From Paragonimus westermani (Eukaryota; Platyhelminthes; Trematoda; Plagiorchiida; Troglotrematidae), in the NCBI GenBank assembly GCA_008508345.1, contig QNGE01002720.1, positions 1 to 64,000 of the forward strand: a stretch of 64,000 nt of DNA, in the 5' to 3' direction. The translations under genes and the position numbers were made by a program. Below the pieces are notes generated by a model. It did not search any database. It saw nothing but the letters and a program-made list of their open reading frames with translations, and had not been told where the DNA came from. Below, in pieces: positions 45,466 through 57,210 of the stretch; within the stretch, counting starts at the first letter, position 1; each line of letters begins with the position of its first letter.

Positions 45466-45771
45466 TTGCCGTATAGTCTATCCGGTAGTCTCTATCCAAT
45501 GATAGCTGTAAGAAATCCTGAACCGCACATACACAATCCTTCTCTGTTTGTAGATAAGGTTGCTGTCGAAATACTGCTGCTAGGAGTGGAATTCTGTTAT
45601 CCCAAAAATGGATTCCAGCAGTTAGATTTAAAAACCCAGTTTGAAATCTTTTGTGATCGACTGAGTGATCTTCAAAAACCGTCAGCTTTTAATGTTGATA
45701 TGTTCGAAGCAATCGTGGTTCAGTCTCGTTGTCAGTATCTCAACCGAAAATCAGGGGCTGGAAACTAATGA
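45466..45771 (+). CDS. Unidentified open frame inside a tectonic intron
   Basis: This frame of about 100 codons reads SLFVDKVAVEILLLGVEF, GFQQLDLKTQFEIFCDRLSD and DMFEAIVVQSRCQYLNRKS. Composition and codon use look more protein-like than the neighbouring frames, and a second frame continues after the stop (DDNHIEGSHEMVLAVETG), as in a frameshifted coding copy. I do not recognise the family. There are no convincing splice sites at its borders. It could be a processed pseudogene or an orphan exon of another gene. Confidence 0.3.
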
Positions 45772-46424
45772 CGACAACCACATTGAGGGCTCACATGAAA
45801 TGGTACTGGCCGTGGAAACTGGGTGACCTAATGTCCGACCCAATGGTAATTTCTTATGTTTGAATGTGTGGTATTTAGTGGCACAATTAGGACAACGTGT
45901 TATTCGGTCTAACTGATAAATGAGATTCAAATGGCTTATAGATGGTTGACGAAAAGAGTTACAAGGCCTGTATTGATTTATTTTGGAACCACATTTGGGA
46001 GATAGGAAACGATTTCTATAACTTTTGACATTGACAAAAGACTCGCCCTGACAGTTCGGGATGTTTTGTAATAATGTCAGACAAATCTATCGGCCTTGAG
46101 TTAATGATCCACGTGAACCGGACATGATTCGATAGCTCTTGAATGTGTTTTTTTCACATCCTCGTAATATCATTTCAGAAGATACTCACTGATCCTGTCT
46201 GCTAGTTGCCGGGTCATTTTCTCAACTTAATTGGCTTGACCTCAGCAAGCAACAATGAGTAAGAAGAACTGAAGAAAATTTTGTGAAGCTATCTTTCCGA
46301 TGCAACACCCAAGCCGAACGGCTCCTAAGTGAAATGATCTCAGATTACTGACGAGTTGTTGGGCATTTGGTTTATTTTCAGATTGACCGTCACCTACATT
46401 TGATCGCAGCCCTCGCATTCAGGG

Positions 46425-46512
46425 GGACTTTCCAACCAGCCTGCTTCAAAAAGAAGCGCTAGACTCAAGTTTTGCTCTCATTAGAGCTCGGCTGGGATTT
46501 GAACTCCGTATT
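46425..46512 (-). mobile_element. SINE-like unit, inverted copy (truncated)
   Basis: On the minus strand it reads GAGTTCAAATCCC (B-box-like), then GCTCTAATGAGAGC and GCTTCTTTTTGAA. It is the inverted and diverged partner of 46570-46665. It lacks the A-box part. Confidence 0.6.
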
Positions 46513-46514
46513 AT

Positions 46515-46680
46515 GAGGTCAATGGCACAGTGAGCAACACGGTTGCCTCTTGAAAGCGTGACTGGAGTTCGAACCCCTGCTGTGACAAAGATGTGCACTA
46601 CTGACGGGCTCTAATGAGAGCGAAACTCGAGTCTAGTGCTTCTTTTCGAAAGGGGCTGACTGGAAAGTTTATCCGAACAC
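46515..46680 (+). mobile_element. tRNA-derived SINE-like unit
   Basis: A pol III A-box (TGGCACAGTGAG, 46523-46534) and B-box (GAGTTCGAACCC, 46565-46576) are about 30 bp apart, as in tRNA-derived SINEs. They are followed by a body containing TGCACTACTGACGGGCTC, TAATGAGAGCGAAACTC and GTCTAGTGCTTC. A related fragment exists at 59150-59200. The tRNA-like part does not fold into a clean cloverleaf (the 5' acceptor strand is lost), so it is not a working tRNA. With 46425-46512 it makes an inverted pair within 260 bp. Confidence 0.65.
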
Positions 46681-47245
46681 GAAGGTTGCAATCATTTGTG
46701 AGTGATGTTTAGCTTGAAATGAAATCATCTTCCCAGGCTTTGACCAGTACGTTTGTCAAACTGCAACTGGTCAGTTCGTTAGCTACGTTGCACTTAGTTG
46801 CCTTTGGTTTCATTACTGCTGGATTATTTTGCAATTTGATTTTCTTACCTAAAAATCTTTCTAGCTGTCCGGTCAGATCCATCACCACTCGGGTCTGATA
46901 TAATTAACCATTTATGATATCTTTGTCATCCTATCGGTTTGACAACAAACAAACTTTCATTGTTGTTTCACTGTAATAAACCTCAGTTGAAGAGTGTTCC
47001 ACCAGTTCCACGTCTGTTTTCTGAAACTGGGTCTTTGAATGGCTTCGTCCCTTTTACAGTTCATTGTGGCATACCTTCATCTTCATTCACCACAAGAAAC
47101 TGAATCTTGGGGTATGCACGATCAAACCCCAGTAGAGCGTTTGCGCAATTCAACTTCTGTGACGGTTCATTTTTAAACTTCCACCTCGCTGTTCACACAT
47201 CTACAACCCTAACTCGTTTTGTGTCCATTTTGAACGTATCCAAAG

Positions 47246-47538
47246 TTTCCCGACTTGAACTTCTCCACGACCACAAAGCTGACAGCAGCCGACTTTCGCA
47301 GCGGTGCACCTGGATATCTCCCGAACTACCCTGTTCGAGCTGGAGTCTTACTGGATGGAATCATCCACCTCAACCCGGTAACCATTATCTCTGTCAGAGA
47401 TCGTGTGAACGCTGGTGGCATGACTTTCGGCTGGTGGCCTGTTCCCGCAGGTGGGCCGTGTGAAGTACCACTGAATCCTGTCGATCAAATCCTGACTGTT
47501 CGGTTTGGCGTGGACATGTACTCCGTGTGTTTGTTAAA
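47246..47538 (+). CDS. Tectonic-family protein, exon c (central PGY segment)
   Basis: The exon opens after ...CGTATCCAAAG in phase 0 and closes at TTAAA/GTGAGA leaving two bases. It reads FPDLNFSTTTKLTAADF, RSGAPGYLPNYPVRAGVLLD, PAGGPCEVPLNPVDQI and LTVRFGVDMYSVCLL. The R-S-G-x-P-G-Y turn, the G-x-C-x-V segment and the (R/x)FG-x-D/N-x-x-S-x-C-x-L box in this order are the best family marks of tectonic proteins. No stop interrupts it. The leftover two bases are completed by one base of exon d (codon AAA), as required. Confidence 0.75.
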
Positions 47539-48169
47539 GTGAGACGCGGTTGCAATACGAACTACTGATTCATCGAATAATGACCAATATTTTTAATTAC
47601 GTACTCTCAATATGCCTAAGTTTATTCGTTCGTCTGTAAATGCCCTGTGTTCAAAGTCTCAGTAATGCGTTTTACAAACTAAGTTAGAATCCTCATAGAT
47701 AACTTACCCTGTTTACTATACTCAATACTTTTTAGCGTAGACCCAACACTGAAAAATCTAAGCTCCTTCTGGATTCGGATCAGCAAAATAAACGGTAGAC
47801 TTGAACACGACAAACGCCCCACTAGTTGAACCATGAAGCCTTGCCGAGAACTCGGAAATTTCGCATTTGGACTCAGTTGTCCACCCAATCCAATGTCATC
47901 CGGAATCCACCAAATGACCCAGGGAGCTGACTGTCAAAACAATATTTTTCAATCGATTCACTGTGACCCACCGATGTCATTGCTCAGTATTGCGATTGTA
48001 TTACTAGCAACTAGTGTGGCTGATTTGGTGATTGTAAAAGCTATACGATTCGGTAGAACTCGCTCCAGGGACGGTAACGTAGAGCCCGTACATAGCAAGG
48101 TTTCTACCAGTTAAGCTGGGAAGCCTGAATGTTTTGTAATTGGCTTGCCGTTAAACGCACTGGGATGCA

Positions 48170-48720
48170 GTGTTTGTTAAGATGACGTGGACTGATTGGA
48201 GCATGACTGGTAGTATTGTGGTGGATTGTCAGGTCGGAGGTGCGAGTTTTCGAACGCTCGGCCGAATACCTCAACGCGGGGAGGTACGTTCGAAAACCTG
48301 CCGCGATCGGATCAAGGACAACGTGCGCGACCGGATGAGTCGTCGCTCGACTGGATCGAACCAACGGGCGAGGCAGGGCAGGCGAAATACGACAAACAGA
48401 TCGGAGGCGTGGTTTTTCCAAAATTTAGAGGAACATCTCGACACGATGTTGGAATACGGTCAAGGCCAACACTGGGTGGATGGCGGACAGCACGAGCAGC
48501 CGGACGAGCCATCGCGCAACGAAATCGGACAAACAGCCGAGGAATGGCAAGCGGAAACCCACCCACCCCGATAGAAGGCACCGGTCACACACGTAAACCG
48601 GTTAGAAGTGCACATGACGTGTGAACGGAAACCGGGGCGTGCTGCGGGTTGGAATTAGGACTCATAAACGAGAGAGCGCGCGTTGTATGTGACTAGCGAT
48701 TTGGACAATAAAGATTGTGC
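48170..48720. mobile_element. GC-rich inserted block of unknown type, AATAAA at its end
   Basis: The block is markedly richer in GC than the surrounding intron. Long frames are open at once in several phases (134 and 132 residues on plus, 105 and 89 on minus), which is what GC-rich DNA gives without coding. It contains an 11-bp inverted repeat, GTTTTCGAACG (48246-48256) with CGTTCGAAAAC (48287-48297), and ends near AATAAA at 48707-48712. A retroposed transcript, an LTR or a SINE-like unit are all possible. I know no family for it. Confidence 0.4.
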
Positions 48721-50841
48721 TTTGTTGGACGCCTTCTTGCTACAGTATGGCCTGGAGTTAAACAGTTCTTCTTTGTTGACCGCTGTTTGAACAACACTGT
48801 TTCATTCGCAACGGTGTGCTCTTCTCACGTGTGCTGTTCAGGCTCGGAGCAAGCCCGTGTGAGATTTGACCTGGATTTTTTTTCTAACGGAGCTCAACCG
48901 CGATTGATTAAGTGGAACACTTCTGGTTTCGAAGTTATTAAACAAAAACTTTCTGCGGTTGGCTTGAAACGTACACACTATGTCCTGTTGAATGTTAGAT
49001 CGGTTAGATAACTTTACGCGCTTGGTAGCAACTTTTAAGCGTACACGATGCACAGTGAAACGATCACACACGATAGTTTGTGACTGGACAAGTAAAGAAA
49101 AGAGGTAACCGATTTCACTACCCCTATTCCGATTAACCATCTAAAAAGTGATATTACTGGGATCATTAGAAATAGAAAGACAGAGTGAAATAGCCTCCCG
49201 TTGAGCAGTTCACATCAGTGGCTATCATCACTTTTGTATACCAAGCGCAGTGTTTTTGGTTACTTAGCCTCAGGAGCGTGACTTCATCTGATCTCTCACT
49301 TAGTGTAGTTCATATAATCACCTAAACGAGGACAGTTAATTTCAAACATAACTGGAAAAATCCAACATGAAACTGTGTGTGCGGTTAAGGTCATTTAGAA
49401 GGCTGAATTTTGTTTAATCGTATCAGCTTGTCAACATCAGGCTGAATGACAGAACAGACCTCGGACTTCCATACGCGGAATCTCGGGGTGTTCTTCTTCC
49501 CATCCAATTTTTTATTAACGTCCATTGTTGAGAACGTCATACTATATCATAGAGAAAACAATGTGGGTGAGCTTAAGCTGCTGTGACTGTATCGGTTCAA
49601 CATCTCAGGTTGCTCGCTTAAAGTGTGATGATAACTTGTCACCAGTATTTTTCATCCGACAGGAGGTGCACTCCTAGCCAAACCTTTAGACGAACCAGAG
49701 GTTAGGACAGAAGACATGCTGACAAGTCATGAAGAGTCTAGAGCACAGATTCGGCAACCTTGTAGATACGTATAAATCATTTACTGATGCTAATCATCAT
49801 GTCCTGTAGTGCTTTTAAGTCGCAGTGGAAAGAATTTCATCATCCATCTAGCCCAGTTACCGCCGACTGTTCACTTTGTGTTTTTGGTTACAAATTCCCA
49901 CTAAATCTAAGTCTGATCAGTCCAAGAGAAACAGACTAGTTCGAAGTGTTGGTCGTCAGTAGTTTGAAATCCTCGTCCTTTAGGACGGGTACGACGTCAA
50001 AGCCACACAGCAGGACGTTTCACACCTAACGACTACTCCAGTTACCGGATCACATTGGGAGTGAAAATGAGAATTATCATGGTGGTTGGTTTTGCGACCA
50101 CAGTTTGTGTTCGGATTCAATGATACTTTCGTAATTTATCATTTTCCACCTCGTGCAAGTTGCACCATTTACTAATTAACACACACACACCGAGGGTTCA
50201 AGTAACTTACAGGCACTGTGCTGGTTTAACAAACAACGATGGGGGAACAGTGCAATCGGTACACACTTTATTCGATCATTCCGAATAAGAACGCATCTAA
50301 TAAGTCGTATTACGGAAAACTTCTAACAGTGCGAATCAACCAATAGGATGTCATTCTGTACTGAGTGGAAAGTTGAAAAGCCATTCAATTAAGCCCCTTA
50401 TTTTCCAAATCCGTTTGTTCTTGAAACTGTGAAGGCAGATGTAGTGGATATCAGTAGCTCGGTGCAAACGTCCAGTGGTTTTTTTAAATGGTTCATACCA
50501 ATCCGGTATCCCCGCTTTACATACGACACTATCAATGGAATAAAAGCATGAAGTATACACCCATCATCATCATAAAGATATCAATGTTTCATGCTGACGT
50601 GTAACTGTCATATGACCGTGAGGAAAGTGCTGGCCATACACTAGAGAAGACTATCGTTGAAGCAAGTAAATAAACTCTGTTCTGGCTACATCCATGTACA
50701 CTTCGTGTAATATGCATTATTTGACGAGTATTTCTCGATCCCTGCTACAGCACGCATGTGTATCCATCAGGAGCCTGAAAATGACAGAAAATGACCAACT
50801 GTATGGCCTGTTTTTTTTGTATCTCCTCCCTCTTTAATCAG

Positions 50842-51069
50842 ATACAATATGTCCGTATCGAACGGTGGTAATGTGACAACCTGCCAAGCTCTGGAAAATC
50901 GAATTCTAGCCGTATTGAATGCGTCCACAACAAATGAGTCTACTGCACCGACTCATGTGGCTCAATGGGGTAATTCCGAGACTGAAAATCCGACCGATTG
51001 GCTCCCTATTCAGTTGTCTGAGAAAAAAATGAATGGTTCGACAACCTTACCGATCAAGGCAGGCAACCG
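50842..51069 (+). CDS. Tectonic-family protein, exon d
   Basis: A strong acceptor (CTCCTCCCTCTTTAATCAG) and a CAACCG/GTAAGC donor border 228 bp. The first base completes the codon left by exon c, giving LLK-YNMSVSNGG. It then reads VTTCQALENRILAVLNAST, THVAQWGNSETENPTDWLPI and QLSEKKMNGSTTLPIKAGNR. Tectonic proteins have here a Cys-led helix, a V-A-x-x-G-N turn and a W-x-x-I segment, all visible. Three or more N-glycosylation sequons suit a secretory protein. The exon leaves two bases, completed by exon e. Confidence 0.75.
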
Positions 51070-53646
51070 GTAAGCACAAGACAATGTGTACATAGAGCCA
51101 CTATCCCCACCCCATCTCACTCCAAAAAAAAACCCTGAAATTCTAGAAGGGGAATTACTGATATGCAATCGCGGATGAGACACTTGACTGAGACATCCAA
51201 TTTTGGTTGAACCGACTGAGTTCTTCGAGTATCTTGGCTGCCTCAGTTTCATTGCTAGCAAAGCTTGATATTCGCTCTCTCTGATTTAAGTAATATCACT
51301 GTGCCGCTGAGATTTTGCCAAGAATCTGCACCACACATTTGGTTTGAGATAAATCGATGCTTGAACAACTGGCCACTGCCTATTACCAGGCTGATTCAGT
51401 TCCACTAACCGCTAGAATGTTATGATTTAGCTTATCCATTCACTTTTTCTACATTCATCTAGTTCGTCTAATGACGTTCTCTTGCCATCTGGCTACTACT
51501 TAGCCCACACAACTAACCTAGTAATTATCCTAGTAAGCTTAATTCATTTGCACAGCTCATCAAATTCGTTCTGGTTGAAGATCCGGCCCCAAACGCAGGC
51601 TGAAGTTTAGTCGATAACAGAATGCTAGAAGCCCAAGGTCTACTGACACAGACTTTAATACGATCAGTAGATACCTCTCTAATGACACAATACACTGAAT
51701 CATTGTAGTGCCCTGTAATTTGTGTGCGATGCACGTATACTTACCTTTGTCCTCATGTCTCATTCCGCTGCATATGGAACCGTTTGCTTGTGAAGTTAAT
51801 CTCCACGCACATCGCGCCATTAACGCTCCATGACCAACCTCTTGTTTGTCTTTTATGTTACTGCTGATTCTATCGTTCTGGTTGATGAGCTTCGGATTCT
51901 AGCACAATGTTTGCCAGTTCGAATTGTATTCAGTTCCTCCAAACAGTGACGGAACCAATACCCGCAAAGTTTTGATTTGAGAATTAGTGTCATGAAACAT
52001 CTATCGCATAAGCATTATTCTGACCCCTTGTGGTCAAAACCAGTATGATTGGCTAGCCTGATTGAGACTGCGTCGGTAATAAAAATCAGAACGGGGTCAA
52101 CAGATTGTCTGTCGGTCATATTTTTCCGTTTGCTTCGCATTGAAGTAAGACAGTGTTAACCCGTCTTCCAACATCTTGGTGACTGGTGAATATAGCTTTC
52201 TTGTTCCAGCAAATAGCTGAAAAAATGCGCTGCGAGATTTCTGTAGTTCACTGGTGCTTGAACATACACAGTGGCCCATCAGCAGAGCTTCCGTAGATAA
52301 AGATAACATGCACATGGTGAATGGGTCAATCGAGCGATGTTTCCTGAATGGGTTCAGTGTTTACCAGGCCTGGACACTCTTATTTGTGAGAATAGAAACC
52401 CCATATACCGACGGAGTGTCTGCTATGTTAGATAGGGAGGTTGATTGCTAGAAGAAATCACAAGGCAACGAGACAATGAAGTTGTCACAGGTTATGTTAT
52501 GTTGGCGATTGTCACCTGTCACGTTGGAGGGTTTGCCATCATCCACACCTCCGACTGGACATACTCCTGGATATGGCAGTGTCGTCGTTGTAGGCCAGAC
52601 AGTATCCCTACGGTTGTTGACCCTTCTACTTCATGGATCACCACTGTTTTCACTGCTCAGTTTTATTTTTCACATACGTTTGTACTTGTGCTCATCAAGT
52701 ACTTCTTGGATTACTGCGAGAATCAACAGAAGCCCGATTGGTAGTACCCGTGGATGAGGCTCGAATTTGATAAGGAGGGAAGTGACGAGTTGGAAGATCA
52801 GTCAATCAATCACAAGTTGCTGACGACTTGTTCACCTTCAGCCAAAAAGTAACGATTTCAAATCGTAAGTCAGACAAATTGCAGCGCAAGCAACCTTCAG
52901 TGTCTGTCCCAACTTTCTACATATGCGAACGTCAGGAATGTGTAAATGAACAGTAACTGTCTGTGGAAACCACAACATTATACACTTCACCGTTTTACTG
53001 GTTTGTAAACACTCTGTAGATGACCTTATTCATCAGTACATTTTTAGAATGTTAACTTGCCATAGCATGAATGCAGTGAAGTGAGCCCGAGCTTAATCTA
53101 CTTATACAGACGCTGTCAGACATGATGGAATAACACATCATCATTATCAACAGTTTGAACTATATAAAATGTCACTTACCTTTCATAACACGCATAAACA
53201 TGACCAGAAGGTACCATCGCCCGGGGCAACAGTCATCGAAACATTGGCGTGGAATATTCCGAAACAAAAATTTATCAAAAAATAGGAAACTGGTTTTTGA
53301 AAAAGGCTGATGACGTGAAGTGCAAGTGACCTATGGCGTGCAGTGCACTGTCAACTCGCGCTTTGAACGATCACAATGTAGTTCACTGTGGCGTTTCTGT
53401 GCTTACTCGCTGGTTTTACATCCGAAGTAGTTGACTCCTCGTGATGCAACAACAACAATTCGGCATGCGGATGACCTGACGGATGACTGTTGCCGCTAGC
53501 CGATTTATCAGAACGTTACAAATGCGAAAGTGTGTCATAGCTGTAAACAAACCTACTTGGTACATAGAGCACAACAAATCGTACCAGGTTTGTGTTTGAA
53601 CAGTTGAACGGAGCGGAGCTCTTCAGCTTTTGATTTATCATACGAA

Positions 53647-54356
53647 AGAGTAGCGAACAAGACTTGTTTTCTGTGTTTGATCATCAGGCTAATTACAACA
53701 CAATATATATGAAAAACAGTGACTAGTGTGAGTCAGAAAAACGGTCAATATAGGTTAAAGACGACGTGTTTGTTGTCAGTTACATGATCACTGTTCCAAG
53801 TCATGGGCTTGACTGATTGTGGGCCAGGCGAGGTTAAGTGTCCGCACGAACTTTTTCTGAGCGCAGAGTTCAGGGTTGCGCAATCGGATGTTGATGGCTT
53901 CGGCAACGGTCAACATTCGAAATCTCACCATTTTTGATCGATTCCTTGGCACTCGGTAGACAATTATTGTGTAATCATTTGTGTGCTCGTGTCGAGCATC
54001 ATATATTGGTCGTACTACAAGGCAATTGTCGGAGACAGTGCGTGAACACCATCCTGCGTGGTTGAACAGTGGTGTGATTAAAACGGTTTCAAGCGCGATT
54101 GTTTTTCACTTGACCGACTCCAATCATTGTGTCAGTAAGAAAGATGCTTTTCGGATTGTCTACCGAGTGTCAAGGAATCGATCAAAAATGGTCAAGCCCA
54201 TGACTTGGAACAGTGATCATGTAACTGACAACAAACACGTCGTCCTTAACCTATATTGACCGATTTCTGACTCACACTAGTCGCTGTTTTTCATATATAT
54301 TGTGTTGTAATTAGCATGATGATCAAACATAGAAAACAAGTCTTGTTCGCTACTCT
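53647..54356. mobile_element. Head-to-head pair of Penelope-like element ends
   Basis: The plus-strand frame 53981-54259 reads CSCRASYIGRTTRQLSETVR and EHHPAWL, then SSAIVFHLTDSNHCVSKKDA and FRIVYRVSRNRSKMV. This is a GIY-YIG endonuclease of a Penelope-like element with the YIG and following Arg residues kept. The minus strand at 53800-53962 reads VYRVPRNRSKMVRFRML, then VAEAINIRLRNPELCAQKKF, then TLNLAWP, which is the C-terminus of the same protein. Outward tails match as inverted arms, 53647-53813 with 54191-54356. The plus copy lacks about 115 bp that the minus copy has. The pair lies in the intron between exons d and e. Confidence 0.82.
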
Positions 54357-57080
54357 GTCGTTCTCATGACTTCAATGGGTATTCTTGACCGATTTGTCAT
54401 ACCATAAAAATATTTAATCTGATGCTAATCGAACCACTATTTCGTACAATATGTACACGCGTGCATGTAACCAGACTATAATGAAAACACAATCACAAAC
54501 TGGGCTACGAACATAACTGCCACTTCAACACAAACTGTTTTCGAGGCCTCAGGGTGGGCTTGGAAATTTCATTAGTAATTTCAAATTTCTTGAGAGGATC
54601 TGGTTGGTGTGAACATAAACAATACCGAAGTGTCATAGAATTTCCTCTGCCATTGAATTTCACAAACAGGGATAATTTATAAAAGACGGTAGATGTGGTG
54701 GCAGATTCCTGAGTGAGGTCAGTTTATCCCCAGTCACCCACAATATGACTCGGCTGTCGTAATGTGTTTGCGCAGTTAGGCCCGTAACCCCGGTCATAAG
54801 AAAAACGTGTGAATCACGCGCACAACTTATGAGTTGCATAACCACGCTTATAGCGCGTTGCACGGGAGGGGCTAGCACTCGTGTCTACGCTAAGCGTTCG
54901 TCAGCACTGTTTGGTCGGGAAGTTACTGGATCAAGCAACCAAGGCACTCATGGTAATACTTAGCTGTGAAGAGGTTTACAACCTGAAGGATTAATGCGAT
55001 TTAGTCGCTAACCTTATGGTAACTGTACTGGGTGGTGTTAAGTCGTTAAGCATAGTGTGGGGAATTTCCCTCGAAGTTCGTTGATAGGCGCACGCTTACA
55101 AACTGCCAACTCATATGGAGATATTGCTGTTTTGATCATCCTGCCCTGCTGGGTACAGTTAGGCATGATAAGGTCTCACAAACCACGTAACCAACTTCAG
55201 TGTTCGTTCTCAATCTAGCTAGCACAGAGCGTGTGTGTGAATTGACAGTGCCCCATTGTTGTGCGGTTCATTGGATGGCTCTGCAATCAGATTGCGTTTC
55301 CCAAACCGTTCGTGCTGGGCTGATGTCATTTCGTCAAGCCGATAAAAGTTACACATTTCATGAACGATGGAACTTACGAAAGGCAATGAAACAAGTGATG
55401 AGTTCAAATGTTATTATTCAGAGAAATTAAAACCTACTGCCACAACAGTATCGAATGTTGAAAAGCACATCTTCCATGCAAGCTCTATACTCAGACGACG
55501 GCGTCTACTAAACCGGTAAAATACAATTACGGAAGAATTGGAGAAGAGCACTGTATTATGGCTACCCTGACAACTGTCCAACAGCAGGCGATCTATTCAG
55601 CGGCTGATCACAAGTCTAAGATTCAATCCACACTAATTTTTCTATACTATGTTCCTTAGGGAAATTGATTAGCAGAAGCCGTCACAGTTTTATTACGATT
55701 ACCAAAATGCTAGTACTCAGAAACCATCGTTGGTAGGTTACATCACCTTTAGCAGTGAAGCCGCGTTTTATCTTCGCAGTGGGTAAACAGACAAAACTAC
55801 ATTTGGTTGCCCCGGCCGAACCGGTGCATACCAATAGAATCACAACAAGGTTTTGATCCCAATGTACTCGTGTGAAATGGGATGCTTTTTAGGCCTCACT
55901 TGTCGGTAAATTTCAATCAGTATCTACAAACACTGGTAGTCGAACGACGTAGGCGAACCTTTCTCAAACCGACTGGGACACCTGCCTTTTATGCCAAATG
56001 TGTGCGCGCGTAGTTAGACGACACGTCCTCCAAGATGGATCGGTGGTGGTAAGCCACTTCAACAAACTCTGAGGCCTGTTGACATAACTCCGTTGAGTTT
56101 TTCTACGTAATAGTTTGTGACTCGTGGGTTGCACCCAACAGTAACACCCCGTAATCAACCTAAGAAAGAACTCACTGATAGCCTGACGGAATGTTCATGT
56201 TAAGAAAACAAGGGCCTTCCATCGTAATAAGATGTGTGCTCACTGAATATACTGGAAGAAGTGTGAACAAATTCGAAGGTTTTCTGTATCTTTGAGCTGA
56301 TACTTCTCTGAAAACACACCATATACCTTTTAAGAACTACACAACTACATTTCCCCCAATGAATTATATTCCAGTAAGATCGTGATTGTTCCACCTTCCC
56401 TCTTGAATTTTAAAATAAAACACAAGTTTAATTTCGGTAAGACTGAATTTTGAATGGTCTTTAGTTTTTTCGTCTCTAATTCACGTTTGAAAAATTTGAA
56501 ACACTGAGTTCTCTTTATCCAAAAGAACTCCGATTGTTGTGGTTAACCAGTGTTATTTCTCAAAGGTATTGTCTCAAAACACAGCCCTAAAAACTTCGGC
56601 CTAAATTGTAAAGCATTTGACAAGACTATACTCTACTCTAGTGGTCAACCGTTATAAAAAAAACTACAAACTTTGACTTTTCAGTTAGATTTTATTTCAA
56701 TCATTTTGTGCTATGATGTTTACCGGAGGGAAGGAAATCACAACGGAGGTATCCTAAAATAAAAACCCGTTCAACTAGTATGCAGCTTACTCAAATGTGC
56801 GATTTTCCTCACTCTGAAGTTTGTGCGCTTATACCTCTTTGTTCATCACAAGTGAAAGTCCCCAACCTTGCTGAGCAAATGATTTAGGCTATCTAGCATC
56901 ACTTTGTGAAAGAGGAACGAATGGGTAGACTTCTTTTACAAAGCCATACCGAAGAGCAGAGGTAGGAGCTGCCATGACAGATTCGTCTGTGACCAATCCT
57001 GCTATCGCCTCACGCTAATCATTCTGTTAATTGACTAAAACTTAATAGAGTTCATTGTCACATCTTCCACATTTTATCAG

Positions 57081-57210
57081 GTCATGTGAAAACATTGTAA
57101 TCGGACAAAGCATACGTATTGCTTACGCTCGCACCGGTGATTTGGCAAATCAACAAAATCAAATTATTGCTGTCAGCAAACAGTGGCATCACGGATCCGT
57201 GAAGTTTATG
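57081..57210 (+). CDS. Tectonic-family protein, exon e
   Basis: The acceptor is CTTCCACATTTTATCAG and the donor TTTATG/GTAAGC. The first base completes the Arg codon from exon d, giving NR-SCENIVIGQSIRIAYART. It continues GDLANQQNQIIAVSKQW. Tectonic proteins have at this point C-x-x-P/V-x-x-L, an I-x-I-x-Y/W-A-x-x-G box and N-P/Q-Q-x-Q-I. The match in order and the correct phase make this one of the best exons. It ends in phase 0. Confidence 0.75.

Noticed and set aside
46515..46590. tRNA gene
   Set aside because: A and B boxes are present, but the 5' acceptor strand does not pair with the 3' side and a SINE body follows. It is better read as a tRNA-derived SINE.
48104..48624. Host gene encoded by one of the long frames in the GC-rich block
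   Set aside because: Three or more frames are open over the same bases, which GC-rich DNA alone explains. None has a recognisable domain.
52476..52757. Open frame with a hydrophobic run (LLTLLLHGSPLFSLLSFIF) as a membrane-anchoring tectonic exon
   Set aside because: It lies between exons d and e, which already join in phase, and a terminal membrane segment cannot precede exon e. Its splice borders are also poor.
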